From contig JAVVLW010001269.1 in the NCBI GenBank assembly GCA_034401795.1, forward strand, positions 1-64,000: a stretch of DNA of 64,000 bases. Direction: 5' to 3'. Origin of the DNA: Chaetoderma sp. LZ-2023a. Taxonomy: Eukaryota; Mollusca; Caudofoveata; Chaetodermatida; Chaetodermatidae. The notes beneath the pieces were generated by a model. It saw only the letters and a program-made list of their open reading frames with translations, was not told where the DNA came from and searched no databases. Each line of letters opens with the position of its first letter. The first letter of the stretch is position 1. Below are positions 54,766 to 64,000 of this stretch, piece by piece. The translations under genes were made by a program, and so were the position numbers.

Positions 54766-55641
54766 TTATTGTTTTACAAAGTTTGACATATTTCCTGCCA
54801 GAAAAGATAGCATGTTGACCTTATCAGGTTTTAAGCAAGCACGTTTGGGGTTAACAATCTGGCCTGCTTTGCTAAAGAGTCGTTCTGAGGGACAGCTTGT
54901 GGCAGTCACACAAAGATACTTCTTAGCAAAGTTGGCTACGGTCGGATAGCTCTTTTCATGAATTTTCCACCAGTCTAGTGGATTAGAGTCTTGGTCTGGT
55001 TCAGGGGCACCTAAATACAATACAAGTTCACTATCTACTGGGAGAGTGTCTACTGAGCTACATTGATTGTCACTTGATTTCTTGGTTTTGACAAACAAAC
55101 TTGCTAAGGTTTTCTTAGCTGGTGTGTGTTTAACATGGACATCGTTACTGATAGACACAGGCTTGACATGTAGTGATACATCCATACAAATTTTCTCCTT
55201 CACAGTGTGGTACTCCTCCTCGGTCAGATATTGATTCTTGAACTTAGGATCAAGAAAGGTTGCCACACATAGAAGTTCATTAATTTTATCGTCATTGTAA
55301 CGTTTTGACAGAGATTTCTTTATCGAATCTCGCATCTCGGTTGTCAAGTCATGAACAATTACATCATCCTCTGTTGGCAGATTGAGAACATTGACATTGA
55401 TGACGTTAAGCAGAGGTTTCAATGAAAATACACTAACATATTTCTCCTGTGACAAAATATCGGTAAAGTCTCCTACACTTTCTAGGGCACTACACACTGC
55501 TTCCAAAACATGGGAATCCTGCCAAGTAGGGGCTAGTTGTTTAGTCTTCCGATCTAAATTTAATACTCTGGTAATGGCTGGCTCCTGCTCAACTATCCTC
55601 TTCATCATGGCAAACTTGGCTCCCCATCTAGTGGCACAATC
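54766..55641 (-). CDS. hAT (ZBED-like) transposase, exon 2
   Basis: The acceptor on the - strand is TATCTATTCACAG, and the exon opens in phase 0 with DCATRWGAKFAMMKRIVEQE. DCATRW is the RW motif of hAT transposases. The exon continues through helical sequence (ELLCVATFLDPKFKNQYLTE) to the hAT dimerisation domain: NPLDWWKIHEKSYPTVANFA, KKYLCVTATSCPSERLFSKA and then VNPKRACLKPDKVNMLSFLA. The catalytic Glu is expected in CPSERLFS. It ends with a stop at 54766-54768, 291 residues. There are no internal stops. Taking the first ATG at 55608 as a separate start would cut off the RW motif, so I extend it to the splice acceptor. Confidence 0.9.
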   Translation of the reverse strand, partial: DCATRWGAKFAMMKRIVEQEPAITRVLNLDRKTKQLAPTWQDSHVLEAVCSALESVGDFTDILSQEKYVSVFSLKPLLNVINVNVLNLPTEDDVIVHDLTTEMRDSIKKSLSKRYNDDKINELLCVATFLDPKFKNQYLTEEEYHTVKEKICMDVSLHVKPVSISNDVHVKHTPAKKTLASLFVKTKKSSDNQCSSVDTLPVDSELVLYLGAPEPDQDSNPLDWWKIHEKSYPTVANFAKKYLCVTATSCPSERLFSKAGQIVNPKRACLKPDKVNMLSFLAGNMSNFVKQ

Positions 55642-56233
55642 CTGTGAATAGATAAGATTAAGACATATTCATCTTAGGGCTTGCAAATGAACAATTTAGT
55701 CAATGTCCATATCATAGTAACTTAGCCAGTCATTCCAGCGGTAAATTTTCAAAAAATAATTTTATCTTAGGGCTTGCAAATGAACAATTTAGGATAACAT
55801 ATCTAATTCTAACAGAATAAAATGGGTCAATGTCCTCATCATAGTAACTTAGCAAGTCATTCCAGCAGTAAATTTTCAAAAAATAATTTTATCTTAGGGC
55901 TTGCAAATGAACAATTTAGGATGACATATCTAATTCTAACTGAATTAAATGGGTCAATGTCCTCATCATAGTCATCTTGCCGGCTAAGCGGTCAAGCGTT
56001 ACTAAGGCAACAACTACTGGCCTACTATAGAAATAATACACCACATACTGTGCTTGACTGATCAACCATTTTCATCCCAAACACACATAATAGATGAATT
56101 CTGCTGAATATTTGAATAATTATTTTACTGAAAACTATTATAATGATTCAGTTAAACTATCACTGCAAATATTCAGCAAGAGTACATGTAGGCCTACTAT
56201 ATGTAAACTACAATATATAGAGAACAAACTTAC
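55642..56233 (-). other. Intron of the hAT transposase, 592 bp
   Basis: On the - strand it starts GTAAGTTTGTTC and ends TATTCACAG, phase 0. Removing it joins KHQLIT to DCATRWG, restoring a conserved hAT motif. Inside are three tandem half copies of P1-type sequence (TTATCTTAGGGCTTGCAAAT, GTCATTCCAGC(G/A)GTAAATTT) at about 55670-55970 and P2-like TGAATATTTGAATAATTATT near 56104. Confidence 0.85.
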
Positions 56234-57166
56234 TGTAATCAGCTGATGCTTTGGCAATCCAAGGGTTTCCTGCGCCTCCTTGAGCTCGCGTCGCTTCTTC
56301 CAGCTGGTAGAGAATGTCGACACAATCGTACGGCATACACCTAACGTTCTCGATATACGCTTATCGTTCATTGCACCATTTACTGCTAGATGCAAATTGT
56401 GGCCAAAGCATGACAGGTTAATCCAATCCAGATCTCGTAGAGCCTTTTTTATGTTGCTGCCGTTATCCGTCGTCATGCACACATGCTTGTCAGCGCTAAG
56501 TCCCCAGTTTGCAAAACATTCTGTCAAAGTTTGTCCGATGTTATCTGCCGTATGGTCATTTGGAAAATACAATGTTTCTAACACACGAGCCTGTAGGGTC
56601 CACGTCCTATCGATGAAATGGACGGTCAGGCCAAGATACGGCACCATATTTTCTGATGACCAAAGATCCGTGGTAGTAGCAAAGTAGTCTGCACATTTCA
56701 GTTCATCGACGATCTTATTGCGCACCTCAATATAGAACTGCGGAATCGCAGTATCGCCAAAGTAATTATGACCAGGCAATTTGTACCGGCTGTCAAACTG
56801 TGAGAGCATGTTAATGAAGTGATCGTTGTCTACTGTGTATATAGGAATCATACCTCCGGCTAAGTATCGCGTCACTGCTTCAGTCAGGCGTTTGTGTCGT
56901 GGACGCGATTTCTCGTAGATCGTTCCTTTACAGAATGACTCACTTATCTTCTGCTGCTTTCGCGGCGTTGTCTCTGTCTCGTCATCAAGGGTTAAATCGT
57001 CACTCTTTCGTTTACCAGGCGTGAACGTCAGTTGCAAAAATGCTTGCGGATGATACTTGCGTAAATGAAATCGTAAATTAGAGGTGTTACCACCTCTGGC
57101 GCACACAGACTCTTTACACAATTTACACACTGGCTTTTCTTCATCAGTTGCTTTATTTACCGTCAT
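56234..57166 (-). CDS. hAT (ZBED-like) transposase, exon 1: BED finger and catalytic domain start
   Basis: It starts MTVNKATDEEKPVCKLCKES with a BED zinc finger (CKLC ... HLRKYH, C-x2-C and H-x4-H). A hAT DNA-binding/N-terminal domain follows (FCKGTIYEKSRPRHKRLTEA, VTRYLAGGMIPIYTVDND). The catalytic part has ATTTDLWSSENMVPYLGLTV (first Asp) and VCMTTDNGSNIKKALRDLDW (second Asp). INLSCFGHNLHLAVNGAM matches the conserved C..H..NL region. The donor is at ITGTAAGT in phase 0. Exons 1 and 2 together give 602 residues, typical for ZBED-type hAT proteins, with no stop or shift. It may be capable of activity (inference). Confidence 0.93.
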
Positions 57167-58834
57167 CGCCTGCTATAAATCCGAAATGTAACCAAACGGG
57201 AGACGTTCCCTTGGCTTTAGGAATCAATTCCATAGTGTTGAAAAGATATAATCGTCCGAAATTAATTTTAAAACATTAATACTAGTATGGGCTAGGACGG
57301 CTATATTTATAAAAAGGTCTTCTTGAGCTTGGGTCACATGACGATCAATAATTTATCAATAATTTGTATGAATAGAATGGATTAATAGCCTAATAATAGG
57401 GCCATTGATTTCGCGGTGATCAGAGTGTGTGACCTATACTCTTGTTTTCTTTACAAAAAAATTTTAAAAATCAGTAAAGTTGAAACACTTTCCAAAATAA
57501 TTTTAGTGATATTTGTTATCAAGAACAGCACAACAAATTTGAAGGAAATTTTTTTCAAAATAATCATTTGATCATATACTACATATTATGCATTCAAAAT
57601 TCTGCCACTGTATATCGAAGGGTTAGGCGGCCAGGGCGGGCAATCAATAGTCTTAGTTAAATTAGTCAATAAACGCTGGACACATACAGGTTTGAATGAG
57701 CATTCTTTCTCAATTCTAGTTTTGACAAGGATTTATTGTATGATCACCACGCGCAAAGCGAAAGTTAACAATAGGTGTCGACCTTGTAATGCCGTCAATA
57801 GCGTCATCAGAATGGAATGTGGATGGAGTATTCCCGTAATGATAATCAGAACGAGGCTGAGCTGTGTTTATTTTAATTTATTCTTGAGCATGAATTCAAA
57901 CGCGTCATCATCACCCTTTGTAAGAACAATGGCAGACATTTATCGGAAATTGCGTTGCAAAAAAACTTTGAAATTTTATAGTTAAATGACCTTTATTGGC
58001 ATAGAAAATCGTTACACAATGAAGGATTAATATAATATGAACTGAACAGGTATGGATATAACAATAAGGCATGATAAATTTGTAGATATTTCGGCATTTT
58101 TACTTTTCAGTGCCGATAAAATGTACTTATGACTTTCAAATCTCGCGAGATTTGCGCGAGATTTGGCGGTTGTGATTACTTCCGGGTTGGATTTTGACAG
58201 TTTTTGTTTACGACGAAATGATCATTGCAAACTCTACAAATAATTTTTTTTATAATATTTCGATATTTCGGTATTGAAAATATCATTCCGGTATGACAAC
58301 CGGTATGGGTATGATACCGGTATTCGGTATCATACCTAAATACCGTGAAGCCCTAAGGCCCCGTGGACCTCTTGTTACAGAAACAACTTCCCATCAAAAA
58401 GGTTCGAAGTGATAGTATTGACTCACTGGAAACCTTTTATGGACATGTTGCCGTATCGTATGTTATCGTAAATTCCTAGATCTATCAGCCATTACCTCTA
58501 ACCACACCAATTAATGTTCAAGACTTACACGCGTCGCTAGATATGCAGGTTAATTTGAACAAAAGGTCAAAGGTCATGTCCTTTGTTAAGGGTATTGATA
58601 AGCCTTCTATGTCTATTTTATATTTGAAGTCGAGCTTCATGGTTCAGTGCAAAGTCGTAAAGTCGAGCTTCGCAACCAGATTTCTGGTTATGCCAGCAGT
58701 AACTGGTCAATCAATTTCAAACTTGCCTGGAAAGAACATGTCCACATTATGCCAGTCTACTCTACCTTTATACAGACACTTGATTGGTAAAATTGCTTGG
58801 CTGCCATCGAAAATCAAAATTATTGTGCGGTTAA

Positions 58835-58964
58835 CAACTCATTTGCAGGCCAATGGAATAATATTTTTTGAGAATTTATCACTAGAATGAATAGCTTGGT
58901 TATCGATCCAATCATTCCTGTGGCAAAATTTTGAAAATCATCTTGGCATGCAAATGGACTTTTT
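58835..58964. repeat. P1 MITE core, diverged
   Basis: CATTTGCAGGCCAATGGAAT and ATTTATCACTAGAATGAATA lie opposite ATCCAATCATTCCTGTGGCA and CATCTTGGCATGCAAATGGA. It abuts the next P1 copy. Confidence 0.75.
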
Positions 58965-59206
58965 TTAACCCTTTAACACTTGAATTTGTTCGAGAAAATT
59001 TCAATTTTCTCAGAAAATGTCCATTTGCAGACAAAGAGAAGACTATTTTTGAGAATTTCCCACTTGAATGACTGGCTCAGTTATTGAGCCAGTCATTCCA
59101 GTGGTAAATTTTCAAAAATAGTCTTCCCTTGGTCTGCAGATGGCCCTTTCCCAAGACCACTGCAGAATCGGGGTTTTTTTTACCGATCTGAGTGTTATAG
59201 GGTTAA
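58965..59206. mobile_element. P1 MITE, complete with TTAA ends
   Basis: TTAACCCTTTAACACTTGAA at the left and GATCTGAGTGTTATAGGGTT + AA at the right. The core ACAAAGAGAAGACTATTTTT / AAAAATAGTCTTCCCTTGGT surrounds GGCTCAGTTATTGAGCC. It is 242 bp. Confidence 0.9.
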
Positions 59207-59658
59207 GACCAGTGTAAAGGACGGAGGTGTTCTGCTTTACCGTTAAAGACTTCAGATCACTGCAGAAGTAATCTTGTCCATTTAGTAGCTAACAGTTTAA
59301 TGCTCGAACCAGACAAAATTGCTTCTCCAGTCATCTGAATAAGTGTCCATTTTTAGACAAGGAGAAGAACATTTGAGGAAGCTTAAAACTGAAGTAACTG
59401 TGTCTGGGCTCGTCATCGCAGTTGTTAATTTGCTAAAATGTTCTTGGTTAGCAGCTGGTCTGTATTTGCAAGTTGTTAGCTAATGGAGTACAGTGAAATG
59501 TTTTCACAAGTAATCATCAGCAGGATTTTATGACTAAAGCACATAGATCATACAGACGTAGGAGGTTCAGAGTACAGGGAAACAAAATAGGAGGACTGAA
59601 GAGTGGCTTGTATTAATATTGCATCTGAAGTAATTCTTATATTTGTCTTCCTCTTCAG

Positions 59659-61339
59659 GCATGAACGTGAACGGAAAGATTTGTATTATCGTCAACAACG
59701 TGAAATTGAAGAGTTCAAGAAGAGGAAAGGTGTTACTCTTTTGTCGCCCCATTCCATTTTTTCTGCGGCGAATAGTGGTACCAATCTGCACTCTGGACTT
59801 CTGAGCCCTCTACCAGCTGACCTGATGACTGCAGCTATGAAAGCAACACCCATTCACCCACACACTCTAGCCTTGACCACTCTCCCAAGTTTAGATGACT
59901 ATCGCTTATATTGTTCTAATAACAGTCCGACTCCGGCATACAGAATGTCCAGTAGTTTAGGCTTAGCGAGTACTGGAGGAGAACAGAATGATGGTCAGTT
60001 ATCCAGGAAAGATTCACTATCGTCAACAAATGGCTCAATTGAACCTTTGTTTGTAGGTAGTCAGAGAATGGCTGAACTTGATTTGCTATCCCAGGAACAA
60101 CTAATTACTAGCAATACGAGTCAGGCGCAGGCAGTGCTAGCCGCTTCTGCTGCAGCTTTAGTTTACAGTAGTGATAGACCAACAATAGCATGTAGTGTTA
60201 ATGCGAAAACTGACAGTGAACAGGTGAATACAGCGAACTCTGATTCGATGTCGAGTTCATCATCCACACCGGGAGTTACCACACAATCTCCAACACATAG
60301 TCAACTATTCCAGATACAGCCAGCAACACATAGTCAACAATTCCAGACACAGCCAGCAACACATAGTCAACAATTCCAGACACAGCCAGCAACACATAGT
60401 CAACAATTCCAGATACAGTCAGCAACACATAGTCAACAATTCCAGACACAGCCAGCAACACACAGTCAACAATTCCAGACACAGCCAGCAACACACAGTC
60501 AACAATTCCAGACACAGCCAGCAACACACAGTCAACAATTTCAGATACAGCCAGGTACACACAGTCAACAATTCCAGAGACAGCAACCACAAGCATCACA
60601 ACAATTACCTTCACAACATCAACAACTTATGGCATTTCAACAGCCACGGGAAGACTTTAAATACTTTCTCCAATATCCGCCATGGTTTGCAGGCCAACCA
60701 TTCATTCCAAACTTAGCATCTGCTTCTCTGCACTTACCTCCACCACCACCATCAACTGTGGATATGGGAAGCCTTCACGTGAGCGGTTTCCATGGTGCAG
60801 GGGTCTATAGTCAAGGCTCGCACTCACTGACCAATCAAACTGATCTCTACCGAGGATCTCCTGAGAAGCACCCGGGAATAGGTGCAACAGTAACAGAGAA
60901 AAATGTACTTCCACTAGCTGAACCTGCTTACAAAGCAATAGTGATGCCCTCGATGATGACTGCCGCAGGATCCTCATCGGAAGTTTATGATCCCAGATTG
61001 ATGCCAGGTTTGCCACAGTCTGTGACAGACCAGAGAGCGACACCAGTCCGTGTTGCCACTCGACAAGAATCGCCAACAAAGCCCATAACGCGACAAGAAT
61101 CCCCGGCGATGCGGCAAGAGTCACCGACGAAGCCTCCAGTGATGAGCACGAGCTCTCCATCGTCCGCTCTTCCACTTGTGGATCCCTCCAATACTAGCTC
61201 GGGGCCTAAAGCTTCTGGTACTAATCTACAATCATCGTTACAGCTTGCTGGTCAGACTACTTCATTATCAGGTACGATGCCTGGTGTTAATGTACAGTCA
61301 CTGGACACTGGTCATCATCCTCCATCGCCTCCACATTGA
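59659..61339 (+). CDS. Wnk: WNK kinase, exon I: coiled coil, coding tandem repeat and C-terminus
   Basis: The acceptor is TTCCTCTTCAG. The first base completes an Arg codon with exon H, then HERERKDLYYRQQREIEEFK, KRKG forms the C-terminal coiled coil typical of WNKs. The rest is disordered and rich in Ser, Thr, Gln and Pro. An 11-residue repeat (THSQQFQTQPA, nine units) lies at 60293-60589. FKYFLQYPPWFAGQPFIPNL is the most hydrophobic stretch. TRQESPTKP-type repeats (about 61055-61135) precede the end, LDTGHHPPSPPH, stop TGA at 61337-61339. It is the last exon I can support. No AATAAA was seen in the next 500 bases, so the transcript end is undefined. Coiled coils here mediate WNK oligomerisation in known family members. 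Confidence 0.93.
60293..60589 (+). repeat. 33-bp coding tandem repeat (VNTR) in exon I
   Basis: Nine units of ACACATAGTCAACAATTCCA + GACACAGCCAGCA encode THSQQFQTQPA with I/T and P/S variants. The nucleotide identity between units is very high (mostly ACATAG/ACACAG and GACACAG/GATACAG changes). Unit length is a multiple of three, so copy-number change keeps the frame. Confidence 0.95.
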
Positions 61340-61444
61340 CCAAATATAATTTCCAGCCCATGTGTCTTTCATCCTGCCTTCTATGATGATATATGTACAG
61401 CATTGCTTAATAGCACCAGTTCATCGTAGAATATCTAGCCATGT

Positions 61445-61667
61445 TTAACACTAGCCCTCAAATTTGTTCAAGAAAATTTCATTTTTCTCATAGAAAATGT
61501 CCATTTGCGGACTAAGAGACGACTATTTTTGAAGATTTACCACAAATGACTGGGCAGTCATTTCAGTTGTAGATTTTCAAAAATAGTCTTCTCTTATTCT
61601 GCAAATGGATGTTTCCCAAGATCACTGTAGAAGCCATTTTTGGCTGATATGAGTGTTAAGGGGTTAA
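61445..61667. mobile_element. P1 MITE just downstream of the WNK stop codon
   Basis: TTAACACTAGCCCTCAAATT at the left and GATATGAGTGTTAAGGGGTT + AA at the right. The core CTAAGAGACGACTATTTTTG / CAAAAATAGTCTTCTCTTAT has a shortened apex (ACTGGGCAGTCA). It starts 106 bases after the stop, so it may fall inside the 3' untranslated region (inference). Confidence 0.8.
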
Positions 61668-62053
61668 CCCTTTTCACCCTGTAGGCATTAGAGTATATTT
61701 ACTACATCGTAGAAGCAAATGTCCACTAATTATTTTAAGGTAGTTTAACAGAAAGTAGTTGCTACTTCAGGCACCAATGACTACCACTAAGTCATGTTTT
61801 TTAAAGGAGACTATTCCACTTGATGAGAATGATTACTAATACAGTAGAATATAAATATTGTTAATATTTGTGTTATAGACTGATAATGGAGGAATCTGCT
61901 CTGTCACTCATATATCTGACATTATAATCAAGTATGTCACTAGTTTGTGGGTGTCACAATCATAATGACATATACCTTTGTAATGAAAATCGAAAAGGTT
62001 CACCACTAGTGTATGAATTGTATGTCTGATAAATTTACGATTTAATTAAGATT

Positions 62054-62410
62054 CTGTTGAATATTTTGAAACTAATTTGACTGCGAACCATTGTTGGGAT
62101 AGCAACAGCTTGCCTGTACAGGTACAAGTTTCAAATTATTACATTGATTTCAACATTGGTAAACGAGTGGAGGGAGCTTATCTTGAATTAGTTGGTTCGG
62201 AAAATCGCAAACCGAGGAAAGAAGAGCCATGGTTCGGTTCGCTTGCATGGGATTCGTGTGGTTCATGAACCATGCATAAGCTAACCCTTTAACCAATGAA
62301 TTCCCATATCAATTTTTAGGAAAACCATACAGGAAAATTGTTGAATATTTTGAACTTAATTTGACTAGGAACTATTGTTCCAGTCAAATTAATTCCAACA
62401 TATTCAACAG
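62054..62410. repeat. Two P2 palindromes, one truncated
   Basis: The copy at 62054-62109 has the left arm CTGTTGAATATTTTGAAACT but only a stub of the right arm. The copy at 62340-62410 has both arms (GTTGAATATTTTGAACTTAA; TTAATTCCAACATATTCAAC) with a short core. Confidence 0.75.
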
Positions 62411-62879
62411 AGTAAGTTATATCATAAAGAATTTACTTTTTCAGGGATTTGGCGGTGAACGCGCTAATAGACAAGCAATCTCTGAATGTCCTCTAAGTGT
62501 GATTTTCGATTATGGCCAAGAACGGAACTTAGCTGGATATGAATCTTATTATTTTCTAACATTTGTTGTCAGAACTTGTCATTTGTGTTTTTCTACCATT
62601 TAGCCAGTAGAGCCACCTGTCTTTAAATGTTATTTTCTGTTAGGAGTAATTTCTCGCATACAATAGCATATTAAAAAAGTTGGTGAACCAGTTCGTGGTT
62701 CGGACATCTGTATCGTGAACTGGTTCGGTTTGTGAAAATCCTCACGAACCTCATCCCTACTAGAAATGGGTGTGGCATACCTAGACATGGATAGCTCCAT
62801 TACACACGAGACAAATGTGACAGATGTATGACAGATGCAAAGTTATTCCATGATTAGTATGCTCCCAGTTCTTTTGTGG

Positions 62880-63790
62880 CTCGTGTGGTTCATGCATTAC
62901 TGACCTATTCTAAGGATGTGTGATGATCTTGTGTGATCATGTCATTCACGTGTGATGATCTCGTGTGACCGTGTCATTCACCTGTGATGATCTCATGTGA
63001 TCACATCATTCACGTATGATGATCTCGTATGATCGTGTAATTCACGTGTGGTGATCTTGTGTTATTGTGTCATTCACGTGTGATCGTGCCATTCAAGTGT
63101 GATGGTCGTGTCATTCATGTGATGATCTTGTGTGATCATGTCATTCATGTGTGATGAGATCGTGTCATTCATGTGATGATCTCATGTGATCATTCATTCA
63201 CATGTGATGATCTCGTGTGAGCGCGTCAGTCATGTGTGATGATCTCGTGTGAGCACGTCAGTCAGATGTGATGATGTGTAATCGTGTCATTCATATGTGC
63301 TGATCTCGTGTGAACTCGTCAGTCACATGTGATGATCTTGTATGATCACGTCATTCACGTGTGTGATTGTGTCATTCATGTGTGATGATCTCGTGATCAT
63401 GTCATTCACATGTGATGATCTCATGTGATCACACCATTCACGTGTGATGATCTTGTGTGAGCGTGTCAGTCACGTGTGATGATCTCGTATGATCGCGACA
63501 TTCACGTGTGATGATCTTGTGATCGCATCATTCACATGCGGTGATCTTGTGTTATCGTGTCATTCATGTGTGATCATGGCATTCATGTGTGATCGTGTCA
63601 TTCACGTGTGATGATCTCATGATTGTGTCATTCATGTGTGATGATCTCATGTGATCGTGTCATTGATGTCTGATTATCTTGTGATCGCGTCAGTGTCGTG
63701 TGATCGTGTAATTCACCTGTAATGGTCTCATGTGATCGCATTATTCACATCTGATCTGATTGTGTCATGATCTTGTGCGATCGCGCAATT
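62880..63790. repeat. GATC-rich degenerate tandem repeat, unit about 30-48 bp
   Basis: Some 900 bases built from GTGTGATGATCTCGTGTGAT and CGTGTCATTCACGTG words with many substitutions and deletions. GATC tetramers occur dozens of times and CACGTG/CACATG frequently. It is not open in any long frame. It lies downstream of the last WNK exon. Confidence 0.85.
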
Positions 63791-64000
63791 CACATCTGAA
63801 TACATGTTTACATAATAATATCTCTATTGCAAACCAGATACTTCAAAACAAAATCACCAAGATGATGTTTTGGGGAGTTTTTTCCATCCTCCACTTATAT
63901 CAGAAGTGATTATCTTGTATACACTTAAAAGTAATGAGGGCATTATCTGATAATGTAATAGTAATATTAACCATTGTACTATTATTTGCTTCACCTTTGC

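Larger units (their letters stand above)
53820..58355 (-). mobile_element. hAT transposon, complete, with 8-bp target duplication
   Basis: The left terminus TAGGGCTTCACGGTATT and the right terminus AATACCGTGAAGCCCTA are inverted copies. Subterminal CGGTATACCTTTCATACCGG and CCGGTATGGGTATGATACCG words lie inside both ends. The 8-mer AGGCCCCG flanks both sides exactly (53812-53819, 58356-58363), the hAT signature. It encodes a two-exon BED-hAT transposase on the - strand. P1 sequences occur inside it (about 54385-54480, 54614-54750 and in the intron). The element is 4536 bp and nested in an older dispersed repeat. Confidence 0.95.
52259..58377. mobile_element. Dispersed element AGCTCACATCACCTG...CCAGGTGAGC, split by a hAT insertion
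   Basis: The left end TAGCTCACATCACCTGAAAG + GCCAAGTGAGC is a hairpin, followed by CCATCGTGTGTCCGTCATCC. Modules with GGCCGATTTCAATTATAT and GGCCATCTTGGATTTTGGCC repeat to 53790. The right end GGTCCAGGTGAGCGATAC + AGGCCCCG is interrupted at 53820 and resumes at 58356 as AGGCCCCGTGGACCTCTTGT. No protein is encoded. It is a sibling of 34209-35885. Confidence 0.75.

Noticed and set aside
57692..57985. A 97-codon + strand frame inside the hAT element
   Set aside because: It has no domain, lies in the element's non-coding flank and is opposite to the transposase strand.

Overview
The window is metazoan genomic DNA, AT-rich and intron-dominated. It most resembles a mollusc or another lophotrochozoan. 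Two observations support this: several dispersed repeat families look like ones common in mollusc genomes (elements opening with AGCTCACCTGG and closing with CCAGGTGAGC, and others with runs of 'gtccgtccgtc'), and DIRS-like, Tc1, hAT and many palindromic elements are interleaved. The species cannot be fixed by reading alone.

The one host gene I can support is the 3' part of a WNK ('with no lysine') kinase gene on the + strand, running across almost the whole window. Nine exons (5685-6324, 17144-17298, 19318-19506, 23643-23845, 28377-28599, 29666-29857, 44291-47599, 50586-50671, 59659-61339) join with compatible phases into one 6678-nt open frame of 2225 residues ending in TGA. In order it encodes the C-terminal half of the first PF2-like (autoinhibitory/OSR1_C-type) domain, Gln-rich linkers, a complete second PF2-like domain, a giant disordered exon with two RFx[V/I] docking motifs (RFTI and RFQV) for SPAK/OSR1-type kinases, and a C-terminal coiled coil followed by a Pro/Gln/Ser-rich tail with a 33-bp coding tandem repeat. 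The kinase domain must lie upstream of base 1.

The introns are full of mobile DNA. Intron 6325-17143 holds a ZNF862/hAT-like remnant and a decayed, 3'-truncated DIRS-like retrotransposon (about 9.67-15.57 kb). Intron 17299-19317 opens with a 36/33-bp minisatellite. Intron 23846-28376 contains a 2.5-kb, 52-bp satellite with an exact 1040-bp higher-order duplication. Intron 29858-44290 contains an apparently intact Tc1 (DD34E) element starting about 30 bp after a splice donor, and a nearly full-length but frameshifted DIRS-like element whose end lies about 100 bp before the acceptor of the giant exon. Intron 47600-50585 contains a 1.4-kb long-inverted-repeat foldback element at a TTAA, with a paralogous empty site nearby. 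Intron 50672-59658 contains a complete hAT element (53820-58355, 8-bp target duplication) with a two-exon BED/hAT transposase.

Two palindromic MITE families occur many times. P1 is a roughly 240-bp element with TTAA ends and a 127-nt hairpin core. P2 is a hairpin of about 65-100 bp built on CTGTTGAATATTTTGAAACT. I found no microbial operon, CRISPR array, rRNA or convincing tRNA gene. The most unusual material is the structure of the mobile elements and satellites, and how tightly they press on the WNK splice sites.
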